A stretch of 64,000 nt of DNA from Chlamydiota bacterium. GTDB lineage: Bacteria > Chlamydiota > Chlamydiia > Chlamydiales > Rhabdochlamydiaceae. The DNA is taken from NCBI GenBank assembly GCA_021772335.1, contig JAJFMD010000008.1:186001-250000 (forward strand), written 5' to 3'. This document shows, piece by piece, positions 55,632-64,000 of this stretch; the stretch's first letter is position 1; each line of letters begins with the position of its first letter. A model generated the notes under the pieces. The model worked only from the letters and a program-made list of their open reading frames with translations. It made no database searches and had not been told where the DNA came from. The position numbers and the translations under genes are program-made.

Positions 55632-56344
55632 TAGTTATCACCGATATAAATCGTTACAACACCAAAAGTTAGAGGATGAGCTTTTGCTTGTTTGAAGCCT
55701 GCTTCTCTCATTAACTGACAAAAAGCTTCACCTGAGGGAAATGTTTCTATTGTTTGATTGAGATAGCGATAGGCAAAGGAATTGCGTGCGATAAAACCAC
55801 CAATGCGCGGTAATATATGGCGCAGATAAAGCAAATAGAATGCTCTAATTAAAGCGTTTTTAGGTGTAGAAAACTCGAGAATAAGTGCACGTCCATCATT
55901 TTTAAGAACGCGTTTCATCTCTTTTAAACCTTTTAGAGTATCATCGAGGTTGCGGATACCAAAGGAGATCGTCGCAACATCAAAATGCGCATCTTCAAAG
56001 GGGAGCTCCGTAGCGCTTGCTTTCATTAGCGATGCACAATCATCCAGCTGCTTTTGTTCGAGTTTTTTTCTGCCCAATGCGAGCATATTCTCCGATAAAT
56101 CAATGCCGATAATTTTTTCAAATGAATGAAATTTCGCTAATGTAAGGATTTGATCAGCAGTACCTGTTGCAAGATCAATCAGGGATAGATTTTTTTTAAC
56201 GGGAAGAAATTTATGCACTTTCTTCCGCCAAAAGCGGTCGATGCCAAAAGAAAGAATGCGATTGTTTAAATCATAACGCTCAGAGATTTGATCAAAAAGA
56301 GTCCAGGAAAGAGTCTTATTCTCAGCAGAAACAGCAGTTTTCAT
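55631..56344 (-). CDS. menG: Demethylmenaquinone methyltransferase (MenG/UbiE)
   Basis: A SAM methyltransferase of 237 residues completing menaquinone. UbiE-family features are SERYDLNNRILSFGIDRFWRKK (19-40), the SAM loop IDLATGTADQILTLA (about 56-70), SFGIRNLDDTLKGLKEMKRVLK and a C-terminal YIGDN-like end. It is the first gene of the eight-gene men operon although it catalyses the last step; its stop shares a base with the menF start. The bacterium shows no ubi genes here, so menaquinone rather than ubiquinone is the likely product. Confidence 0.93.
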   Translation of the reverse strand: MKTAVSAENKTLSWTLFDQISERYDLNNRILSFGIDRFWRKKVHKFLPVKKNLSLIDLATGTADQILTLAKFHSFEKIIGIDLSENMLALGRKKLEQKQLDDCASLMKASATELPFEDAHFDVATISFGIRNLDDTLKGLKEMKRVLKNDGRALILEFSTPKNALIRAFYLLYLRHILPRIGGFIARNSFAYRYLNQTIETFPSGEAFCQLMREAGFKQAKAHPLTFGVVTIYIGDN

Positions 56345-56401
56345 ATCAGCCTATCTCGGTAACGATAAGCAGATATGTTTACCACAATAGCTATTTTTTA
56401 A

Positions 56402-58141
56402 TCAGAAAAAACAAAAAACTTTAGAATTGGTTGAACTAAAAAAATCAGGGAATCGATTTCTTAATGTTCTCATTGCTTGCCTAGTGATCGACAGATTGCC
56501 GTAAAAGCTTATATCAGAAAATGGAGATCCTTGTTTAGCTTCAAGAAAGCTAGCTAAATTAGTGGCGTTAATTCCACGAAACCACCCATTAAGTTTAAGT
56601 TTTCTAAGTTTTGACAATGTCGCTATATGGTTAAGTGATTGGCCTGTTAATGCATCATAATGATAGCCACCTTCCGGCATAATCAGTTCTAATTCTTCTA
56701 GATCTTGGCATCCTTCACAAAGTGCTTTTATTCCATCATCGTTAATAGGTACATAACTGCTGTCACTTTTATGGGCAATACACATAGGGATCGATAGTTT
56801 TTCTAAATGGGAAAGATGATCACCTATATTAAACAATGTTGTATTTGAAATTGGGGTGTAAGTGCTTTCTTGATTAGGGACATGACAAATCATTCCAGGA
56901 TGAAAACGCAACCCCTTTAATCTCTTCGCACGCTGAAAAAAGAGATTCATAGAGTGCTCGCTAATGTTTAAATGCTCTAAAGGACTATTTGGAAGAGTGC
57001 GTTTTAAACCCAGTGTTAGTTTTTTGAGATTTTGGAGGTTTGATCCTAAAGACGCTAACGTTTCAGAATCAATAGGAATATCCATGCTTAAACAGAGTTC
57101 TTCGATATTTGGGCACTTAGAAAATAAGTGATTAAGAGCAGATGTAGAATTAGGAGATTCTAGTTTTCGAAAAGCCGCTGATTTTAAGTTTGTCGTATGA
57201 GTCTCTGCAAGAGACCTAAGAGATTGATCTGATATACAAGATAAAGGATGGAAACAGTTAATACCGGTAATTTCTGGGAAAAACCTATTTAGGTGATCAT
57301 AAAATGTAGAAGGTTCGTGCGCAGGTTCTTGAATAGTTGGTTCATGAATTTTTCCAGCGAATGTTGTTGGATGAGTAAGATGATCAAAAAGATTAAGCCT
57401 GATACTTTCAGAAGTTCCAAAAGCTCTCGTTCTTTCAGCTGGTAGTAAGGAATAGGTTGCTGGAAGAACGTTTAAAAATAGATGTAAAGGTCTGGGATCA
57501 GCTTCTCCCTTGCCTTGCACATAAGCATAAACTCTATTGTAGTAGAAAAGTTCCTCGGGTCTTAGTAATCGTGGATTATTTTTGATGAATTGTGTGAATA
57601 GATAGTGCCTTTGATTAAATACGGAATTGAAGGTAAAAACGCAGGTCATAAAATCTCTAATATCAATTAAATGAGGTATTACGAACGGCATTGGATTTAA
57701 AGTGTTCGTTGCATTTGCACCGGCATTGGCATTTGTATTTGCATTGGCATTTGCACCGGCATTGGCATTTGTATTTGCATTGGCACCGGCATTTGTATTT
57801 GTATTTGTATTTGATGCGGTAGCTTGACGACGAACTAGAAGAGGTGTCTCTTTTATTTCATCCCAAACAGAAGTCCCCGTAGCACCCGTAGTTGGTGGTG
57901 TAAGCTCAAATGCACTTACTCTTCTCCTTAAAGGAGGAGGTTCCGCAAAAGTAATGCTAGGGGGGGTATGATCATTATCTGTAGTTGGTGGTGTAAGCCC
58001 AAATGTTCTTATTCCTCTCCTTAAAGGAGGAGGTGCAGCAAAAGTATTGCTAGGGGGAGTATAAATTTGATCAGCTGCAGCTGAATTATCGAAACCTAAA
58101 ATGGGGCTTGGATTTTGGGATCCAGGAGGTGGAATGCTCAT
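56402..58141 (-). CDS. Leucine-rich-repeat protein with Pro-rich and Asn/Ala repeats, putative effector
   Basis: The 579-residue protein has three parts. Residues 1-95 are Pro-rich with two 31-residue tandem copies (TPPS..TFA.PPPLRR..). Residues about 110-145 are an Asn/Ala/Thr/Gly low-complexity tract. Residues about 330-560 hold LRRs of the cysteine-containing, F-box-associated (AMN1) type: NIEELCLSM, NLKKLTLGL, HLEKLSIPM, GIKALCEGCQDLEELELIM, KLRKLKLNGW. No signal peptide or span. Such eukaryote-like LRRs suggest action in host cytosol; the 150-300 part could hold a diverged F-box, which I cannot confirm. It lies just upstream of menG on the same strand but looks unrelated to it. Confidence 0.7.
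   Translation of the reverse strand: MSIPPPGSQNPSPILGFDNSAAADQIYTPPSNTFAAPPPLRRGIRTFGLTPPTTDNDHTPPSITFAEPPPLRRRVSAFELTPPTTGATGTSVWDEIKETPLLVRRQATASNTNTNTNAGANANTNANAGANANANTNANAGANATNTLNPMPFVIPHLIDIRDFMTCVFTFNSVFNQRHYLFTQFIKNNPRLLRPEELFYYNRVYAYVQGKGEADPRPLHLFLNVLPATYSLLPAERTRAFGTSESIRLNLFDHLTHPTTFAGKIHEPTIQEPAHEPSTFYDHLNRFFPEITGINCFHPLSCISDQSLRSLAETHTTNLKSAAFRKLESPNSTSALNHLFSKCPNIEELCLSMDIPIDSETLASLGSNLQNLKKLTLGLKRTLPNSPLEHLNISEHSMNLFFQRAKRLKGLRFHPGMICHVPNQESTYTPISNTTLFNIGDHLSHLEKLSIPMCIAHKSDSSYVPINDDGIKALCEGCQDLEELELIMPEGGYHYDALTGQSLNHIATLSKLRKLKLNGWFRGINATNLASFLEAKQGSPFSDISFYGNLSITRQAMRTLRNRFPDFFSSTNSKVFCFF
57711..57813. repeat. Hexanucleotide array with two perfect 36-base units
   Basis: About 17 hexamers of the forms GCATTT, GCACCG, GCATTG and GTATTT. 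The segments 57711-57746 and 57747-57782 are identical 36-base units; the rest is GTATTT-type repeats. On the minus strand it codes the N-A/N-T/A-G tract of the LRR protein. Unit length is a multiple of three, so copy changes keep the frame. Confidence 0.9.
57888..58073. repeat. 93-base tandem duplication in the LRR gene
   Basis: Two adjacent copies, 57888-57980 and 57981-58073, each starting GTAGTTGGTGGTGTAAGC and sharing CTCCTTAAAGGAGGAGGT. They differ at scattered positions. On the minus strand they encode the two Pro-rich 31-residue repeats. The divergence shows the duplication is not recent. Confidence 0.85.
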
Positions 58142-58250
58142 AATATTTTTATTGGTGAATTTTTCCTAAGTTATAGCAACTACATATTATAAAATTCAAG
58201 AGTTTTTGCTTCAGTTATTAATCATTTTAAATGATTCAGTGTCAATTTTG

Positions 58251-58279
58251 TTGTAAACTAATAAAATATTTGATATAAT
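58251..58279 (+). promoter_or_regulatory. Probable promoter of the hydrolase gene at 58350
   Basis: TTGTAA at 58251-58256 and a perfect TATAAT at 58274-58279, spaced exactly 17 bases. Transcription would begin near 58286, leaving a leader of about 64 bases. It lies in the 208-base divergent gap next to the LRR gene. Confidence 0.65.
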
Positions 58280-58349
58280 TGTTTTAATTAATTCAAATAT
58301 TATTGCTAATGATTGTATTATTCAATACGTTAACAATTAGCGGGTTATA

Positions 58350-59237
58350 ATGGTTATTTCTAAGGACAAATCGCGATTTTTCTCGCCGAAGTTTTGGTTG
58401 CATCTCGCTGTAACAAAGGCAATATTTCCCGCATTCACCCTTTTTCCTGCTAAAAATAGGCTTAAGAAAGGTCGAAAAATGCTGCAAGACGCTGGGGGAG
58501 AGAGGGTTAAGCTGTTTTCTGGTGATGGTGTGCATCTCGATGGGATGTTTTTTCAAGGAGAAATCCGGGATAAGGTGATTATCTTTGCCGGTGGTAATGG
58601 GGAGATATATGAGCTCAATGCTGAGAGAATTGATTTTTTCCGTCAGACGGGATATTCAGTGCTTGTATTCAATCCGCGAGGAGTCGGGGAGAGCTCAGGA
58701 ATTCCTTCTGAAAAAGGGCTCGTTGAAGATGTTTGTTCTCTATATCACTATTTAATCGAAGAGAGGGGAATAGAGCCTTCGTCTATTTTATTTTATGGGC
58801 GTTCTCTAGGTAGTGGATATGGCGCTCTGGCGCTCGCAGAGATGCAAAAACGGTACCCTGATCAACCACTTCATTTTTTTAGTGAGCGCTCATTTGGCGA
58901 TTTGCCAAGTGTCATTAATGCATTAGTAGGGAAAGGAACTATCGGCCGAGCTCTAAGCTCGTTGGCACTCTACTGCGGATGGCAACTTGATGCTAAAGAG
59001 GCTTTGAATCAGATTAAAGGGCGCAAAGGGGTAGTTTTTCACGCCTTGGACCGCGTCATCGAAGAAAGCGTTCAGCTTTCGCAGCATGCCGATTGTAAAG
59101 ATGTTGTATTCATTGAGCTTATTGATGATCCAAACATGACATATGCAATAGATCATTGTCATAACCGTAGTTTGTATCATCTAGAATGCATCGAAATTCA
59201 GCAGCATATATCAAATATTTTCGAGCAAACAAGTTAG
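58350..59237 (+). CDS. Alpha/beta hydrolase (first of two paralogues)
   Basis: The 295-residue protein has a hydrophobic N-terminal segment (about 15-33) and an alpha/beta hydrolase domain: VIIFAGGNGEIYELN (76-90), VLVFNPRGVGESSG (105-117), the nucleophile Ser152 in FYGRSLGSGYG, and a C-terminal His in AIDHCHNRSLYH (near 270). It has no strong Shine-Dalgarno. It resembles hydrolases of the 'BEM46/ABHD13' shape, but the substrate is unknown. The next gene is a paralogue; the two may have duplicated in place. Confidence 0.8.
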   Translation: MVISKDKSRFFSPKFWLHLAVTKAIFPAFTLFPAKNRLKKGRKMLQDAGGERVKLFSGDGVHLDGMFFQGEIRDKVIIFAGGNGEIYELNAERIDFFRQTGYSVLVFNPRGVGESSGIPSEKGLVEDVCSLYHYLIEERGIEPSSILFYGRSLGSGYGALALAEMQKRYPDQPLHFFSERSFGDLPSVINALVGKGTIGRALSSLALYCGWQLDAKEALNQIKGRKGVVFHALDRVIEESVQLSQHADCKDVVFIELIDDPNMTYAIDHCHNRSLYHLECIEIQQHISNIFEQTS

Positions 59238-59361
59238 CGAGAGATCTTCTCAATATTTGAGTGCTTTATTGAAGTTTGAAATGGCGTAGCACCCCTTTTC
59301 CTTTAAAAAAAGTAGATTTACATCTATGCTTCTGAGCTTTAAAAATTGCATTTGATTTTTT

Positions 59362-60399
59362 GTGACGATTGAAAATCTTTCTTCTACTCCTGCGAATAAC
59401 ACTGTTCAAGTTCAGCAAAAGAAAATTGATTACCCAGAAGGTTTGAAACCAACTCTTATCAAGAAAGTTTGGAGAGTTGTGTTTGATGTGCTTTCTGTTG
59501 TTATTCTTCCGCTTTTTGCAATGCGATTGGTTTTGAAGTATGCCATCGTATCTTCTTCAATTCCTTTTGGAATTATGGCTAAGCCTAAATTGCTTGCAAA
59601 GTATCGCAAAGATTTGCTGGAGCGACCTGGTGCAGAAAGAATCACTATTAAAACTTGTGATAATGTAAAACTCGATGGAGTGTTTATTAAAGGGAATAAG
59701 CATCCCGATAAAGCGATTGTTCTTTGTTCTGCAGGAACCAATTATTATGAGAAGGAACGCTCTCGTATTGATCTATTTTTGGAATCTGGATGTAGTGTAC
59801 TTGTCTTTAATCCGCGGTCTGTAGGTAAAAGCGATTTTCGTCTTTTTATTCGCGAAGAGGAGCTCGGTTTTGATGTGTATAGTGCTGCGCAATATCTTGT
59901 GCAGGAAAAAGGAATCGCCGTTGAAAGTCAAGTTCTTTGGGGGAGTTGTATGGGAGCTTCTAGGATGCTTGTTGGTGCAGAAATGTTGCAGCGTAATTAT
60001 CCAATTAAATCTCTCAACATCGTTCACGAACGCTCATTTAGCCTGCTCTGGCATCAGCTCGCGCATTACACAGGAAAAATTCTCGGTAGAATAATCGCGA
60101 TTTTCGCTCGCTGTTTTGGATTTGATTTAAATGGCGTGAAAGGGATGAGAAATATTCATGGCAAAAAACTGATCATCACACATAGGAAAGATGAAAAGGT
60201 TTTGCCGCCTGCGCAGATGCTCACCGCATTGAAGGGAAAACAGAGTATTGGGTATGAGCGTATCGATCTTGAGAAAAGGAATACTGTTATCGAGAAAAAA
60301 TACAGGAAACCCTGTCATGAGGCGACAAAACACCTTTTTGCTTATAAAAATGAGATTTTTCAAAATTTTGCTGAAATGCTTAATCTTCCTGAATCTTGA
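59362..60399 (+). CDS. Alpha/beta hydrolase paralogue with Cys at the nucleophile elbow
   Basis: The 345-residue paralogue keeps the preceding protein's fold: hydrophobic segment 38-60, VLVFNPRSVGKSD (146-158), the elbow GSCMGAS with Cys196 where its sister has Ser152, and HERSF plus a C-terminal His in KPCHEATKHL. A Cys nucleophile is known in dienelactone hydrolase; it may change substrate range or abolish esterase activity. The codon is TGT, one base from AGT (Ser). The only start I see is GTG at 59362, without a clear ribosome site, 124 bases after the first paralogue. Confidence 0.75.
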   Translation: MTIENLSSTPANNTVQVQQKKIDYPEGLKPTLIKKVWRVVFDVLSVVILPLFAMRLVLKYAIVSSSIPFGIMAKPKLLAKYRKDLLERPGAERITIKTCDNVKLDGVFIKGNKHPDKAIVLCSAGTNYYEKERSRIDLFLESGCSVLVFNPRSVGKSDFRLFIREEELGFDVYSAAQYLVQEKGIAVESQVLWGSCMGASRMLVGAEMLQRNYPIKSLNIVHERSFSLLWHQLAHYTGKILGRIIAIFARCFGFDLNGVKGMRNIHGKKLIITHRKDEKVLPPAQMLTALKGKQSIGYERIDLEKRNTVIEKKYRKPCHEATKHLFAYKNEIFQNFAEMLNLPES

Positions 60400-60542
60400 T
60401 CAATGAGCCTGTTTGAGAAGTTTTTTTGAGTTTCTGGAGTTTGCCTTTTTTCGAAAAAAAATATATACCCATTGCAGAAAGTGGGTTTTCAACAAATTGA
60501 TAAATGAATTTTTAATTCGCATTACAATTTAAATTATAGAAG

Positions 60543-60571
60543 TTTACATTAAGTAAAGACTTATTTATACT
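60543..60571 (+). promoter_or_regulatory. Probable promoter of mgtE
   Basis: TTTACA at 60543-60548 and TATACT at 60566-60571, 17 bases apart, giving a start near 60578 and a leader of about 32 bases with GGAGG before the mgtE ATG. The preceding 140 bases after the hydrolase stop hold nothing else recognisable. Confidence 0.68.
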
Positions 60572-60609
60572 CCCGATCAATCTTGTAAATTTTAAACTGG
60601 AGGTAGGAT

Positions 60610-62073
60610 ATGGCTTTAGATGCTGAGAAAAATCAGCCTGAAGAGCATCATGCCTCTGGAAATCTGATGGATTCTGTCACAAGTCATCTCGACGATATTC
60701 TCAAGGAAAAGCTGGAGAAAGCTTTTCATGAAGATACGAGCGAGCTCATTCCTCATGCAATTTCAAAGATCGTTTCCGAGCATTCTCCAATTGACCTTGC
60801 TTATGCGGCCTTTCACCTTCCTCCTAGCGAACGTTTTATTCTATATGACAATTTAAGTGATTTAGAAGCAAAAGAAACATTCCTTGTCAATACAGACAGT
60901 CGTACACGTATTGCAGTTTTATGGCACCTTGATGATAAGGAAATTAAAAGTCTAATTGAGCAAGCTCCTTCAGAAGATGCTGCCAATATTTTAGAAGCGC
61001 TATCAGAAAGGCGCTATCGTAGAGTCATTGATTTGATTGCTCCTCCTAAGCGGCAGCGCATTCAAGAGATTTTGCAGCATTCTATCAATACTGCCGGGCG
61101 CATAATGACAAACGAGTTTTTCGCTTTTCATCGTGATGTCACGATTGGAGAAGCTGCTCAAATTATTCGCAATAATCCCGGAATTGATCTTACGCGTGAA
61201 GTATATGTTGTCGATGATAAGCAAGACCTGCAAGGATATGTTCCAGGGCGCAATTTGATTATCAATGCTGATAATCTCGCGTTGCGCCAAGTAATGCGGC
61301 CTGTCATTCATAAAGTCTCTGTGGATGCAACGCGTGAGGAAGTCGTTGACGTTGTTGAGCGTTATAAAATTGCAACGTTGCCTGTTTGTGACGAGGAAGA
61401 TCGACTAATAGGCGTCATTTCATACGAAGATGTTATTGAAGTTATTGAAGACATTGCTGATGAAACAATTGCGCGAATGGCAGGTACCACGGAAGATGTT
61501 GGTGAGCATGAACCTTTGCCTAAACGCTTTTTTTCCAGAGCGCCTTGGTTGCTTGTTGCCTTGTGTGCTGGCATCATTAACGGAATGGTGATGTCGACGT
61601 TTCGTAATTTGGTTGGAGATTCTTTAGTATTTGTGTTGTTTTTTGTTCCTTTGATCACAGGGCTTTCTGGAAATATTGGCCTGCAAAGTAGCACTGTACT
61701 CGTTCGAAGTATGGCAACAGGTGTTCTTTCTGCAGGAACTAAAGGCGAGGCTGTCTTTAAAGAGATAATTCTCGGAGGTCTTAATGCTTTAATATTTGGA
61801 TTGATAACAGGGGTTACGGTTTTTGCGCTCGATAGTTTTGGAATAGCAAATCTTGCTATTCAACCTCTCGCTGTCGGTGTTATTGTTGGAGTGGGGCTTT
61901 TTGGAGCTTGTGTTGCAGGGACTCTTCTTGGAGTTTATTCACCACTTTTCTTTGTTCGTATAGGGATTGATCCTGCAATAGCTTCAGGTCCAATTATCAC
62001 GTCTTTTAATGATTTTTTCGCGATGTCAATTTATTTCTTAATTTCCCTTGGTCTTGGAGCGCTGTTTTTCTAA
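60610..62073 (+). CDS. mgtE: Magnesium transporter MgtE
   Basis: A Mg channel of 487 residues with the full MgtE layout: N-terminal helical domain (about 30-155, DLAYAAFHLPPSERF), a CBS pair (about 160-285, RIMTNEFFAF and LPVCDEEDRLIGVISYEDVIEVI) that senses cytosolic Mg, and five membrane helices (about 305-487) with GLSGNIGLQSSTVLVRSMA and the pore-end ASGPIITSFNDFFAMSIYF. Length is standard. A good promoter and a GGAGG ribosome site precede it. It complements the two CNNM/CorC-type proteins at 28955-31442 in Mg balance. Confidence 0.95.
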   Translation: MALDAEKNQPEEHHASGNLMDSVTSHLDDILKEKLEKAFHEDTSELIPHAISKIVSEHSPIDLAYAAFHLPPSERFILYDNLSDLEAKETFLVNTDSRTRIAVLWHLDDKEIKSLIEQAPSEDAANILEALSERRYRRVIDLIAPPKRQRIQEILQHSINTAGRIMTNEFFAFHRDVTIGEAAQIIRNNPGIDLTREVYVVDDKQDLQGYVPGRNLIINADNLALRQVMRPVIHKVSVDATREEVVDVVERYKIATLPVCDEEDRLIGVISYEDVIEVIEDIADETIARMAGTTEDVGEHEPLPKRFFSRAPWLLVALCAGIINGMVMSTFRNLVGDSLVFVLFFVPLITGLSGNIGLQSSTVLVRSMATGVLSAGTKGEAVFKEIILGGLNALIFGLITGVTVFALDSFGIANLAIQPLAVGVIVGVGLFGACVAGTLLGVYSPLFFVRIGIDPAIASGPIITSFNDFFAMSIYFLISLGLGALFF

Positions 62074-62125
62074 GGCAGTAGAAATATTGATTTTCAATCA
62101 GAGTTTTTTTATGCGTCGATAGTGT

Positions 62126-62154
62126 TGCTTTTTTGCGCATTTTTTTATATAATC
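62126..62154 (+). promoter_or_regulatory. Probable promoter of dciA-gyrB
   Basis: TTGCTT at 62126-62131 and TATAAT at 62149-62154 with a 17-base spacer, one of the best matches in the window. Transcription would begin near 62161, 16 bases before the dciA ATG, and probably runs on into gyrB 72 bases past the dciA stop. Confidence 0.72.
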
Positions 62155-62176
62155 GGCATCTTAGGAGATCCTTAAA

Positions 62177-62521
62177 ATGAAACAAAAAAAATCAATTTAT
62201 AGAACTCGTAAAAATTATGACGGAACCGCTCCAACTGGCAAATTTCTTACTGCGCTTTTGCCCTCTGTCCTCTATAAAATTGACGGAAGTTATCAGGAGC
62301 GCTCGGACCTCATCTTAGATGCATGGCCGCAAATTGTTGGCAAACGTTTAGCGCCTATGACAAAAGCTGTTAAATTTGTGAAAGGTGTTTTATTTGTTAA
62401 GGTAAGCAATTCAACATTGCTTAGCTTGCTGACTTGTCATGAGAAAGCAAAGCTGCTTAACGCTTTACAAGAAATGTTTCCTTCTGTCACAGTGCGAGAT
62501 ATTGAGTTCCGTATCAGCTAA
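62177..62521 (+). CDS. dciA: DciA-like (DUF721) replication protein
   Basis: The 114-residue basic protein has the DUF721 core: LLPSVLYKIDGSYQERSDLILDAWPQIVGKRLAPMTKAV and VKGVLFVKVSNSTLLSLLT. DciA is the ancestral loader or operator of the DnaB helicase in bacteria lacking DnaC/DnaI. AGGAG lies nine bases before the ATG. The gene directly upstream of gyrB is a common place for dciA in bacteria and is the chlamydial order (CT191-CT190). It probably works with DnaA (39001) at replication start. Confidence 0.85.
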   Translation: MKQKKSIYRTRKNYDGTAPTGKFLTALLPSVLYKIDGSYQERSDLILDAWPQIVGKRLAPMTKAVKFVKGVLFVKVSNSTLLSLLTCHEKAKLLNALQEMFPSVTVRDIEFRIS

Positions 62522-62527
62522 TTATAG

Positions 62528-64000
<1,473 letters not shown>

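Noticed and set aside
48317-56344. men operon as a recently transferred island
   Set aside because: No transposase, integrase, tRNA or flanking repeats are seen and base use by eye resembles neighbouring core genes; transfer stays untested.
57711-57813. Short repeats as a CRISPR array or frameshifting phase-variation tract
   Set aside because: Units are hexamers without spacers and lie in frame inside a coding region, so copy change cannot shift the frame.
58345-58350. TATAAT overlapping the start codon of the first hydrolase as its -10
   Set aside because: It would place transcription downstream of the start codon; the TTGTAA-N17-TATAAT at 58251 is far better placed.
59238-59361. Gap between the two hydrolases as a regulatory RNA
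   Set aside because: AT-rich, with no stable hairpin or conserved motif that I could identify.

Overview
The window is AT-rich chromosomal DNA from a member of the Chlamydiales, most likely a Parachlamydia-related (environmental) lineage rather than Chlamydia itself. Three things point there: a close homologue of the chlamydial type III chaperone Slc1 (CT043) beside glgX; the gene runs ompH-bamA-recR-fabH-fabD-fabG-acpP, trxB/acpS, ssb-pepA, dcd/ruvB/spoIID, two CNNM/CBS genes-nifS-PP2C, dnaA-yidC and dciA-gyrB, which match C. trachomatis neighbourhoods as I remember them; and DnaA and YidC of chlamydial type. Genes that Chlamydiaceae lack or replace (potABCD, the classical men operon, a serpin, an LRR protein, a WaaC-like transferase) argue for an amoeba- or arthropod-associated relative. 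I cannot name the species from sequence alone.

Layout. 1-3367 (minus): outer-membrane biogenesis (ompH/skp fragment, bamA) and recR. 3687-6801 (plus): fatty-acid initiation cluster fabH-fabD-fabG and acpP, closed by a hairpin at 6849. 6883-10661 (minus): potABCD polyamine ABC importer, every junction overlapping. 10999-12801 (plus): trxB and a small putative beta-barrel. 12812-14276 (minus): acpS and a membrane PIN-TRAM protein. 14531-20045 (plus): a small membrane protein, lgt with an insertion, ssb, pepA, an RluA-type pseudouridine synthase and a heptosyltransferase-like enzyme, ending against a Nudix gene. 20552-24052 (minus): an 1166-residue protein I do not recognise. 24314-25387 (plus): a cysteine-rich outer-membrane protein. 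25428-25525 (minus): the 4.5S/SRP RNA gene. 25676-27819 (minus): spoIID and ruvB.

27933-31442 (plus): dcd, an FtsB/DivIC-like membrane protein and two CNNM/CBS proteins. 31423-38101 (minus): cysteine desulfurase, PP2C phosphatase, serpin, CPBP protease, a lipoprotein and glgX. 38358-38882 (plus): slc1. 39001-45635 (minus): dnaA, yidC, a large TPR protein and a small Inc-like membrane protein. 45791-48366 (plus): a Sel1-repeat protein and a hotdog thioesterase. 48317-56344 (minus): an eight-gene operon menG-F-D-H-B-A-C-E for menaquinone by the o-succinylbenzoate route; the convergent thioesterase plausibly supplies the DHNA-CoA hydrolase step. 56402-58141 (minus): an LRR protein with tandem repeats. 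58350-60399 (plus): two paralogous alpha/beta hydrolases, one with Cys at the nucleophile position. 60610-64000 (plus): mgtE, dciA and the 5' part of gyrB.

Together the genes cover envelope assembly (OmpH/Skp, BamA, YidC, Lgt, SpoIID, FtsB-like), lipid and quinone supply, nutrient import (polyamine, Mg), replication and repair (DnaA, DciA, GyrB, SSB, RecR, RuvB) and host interaction (Slc1, LRR, Sel1, serpin, Cys-rich barrel). No tRNA, rRNA, CRISPR array, transposase or prophage was seen.
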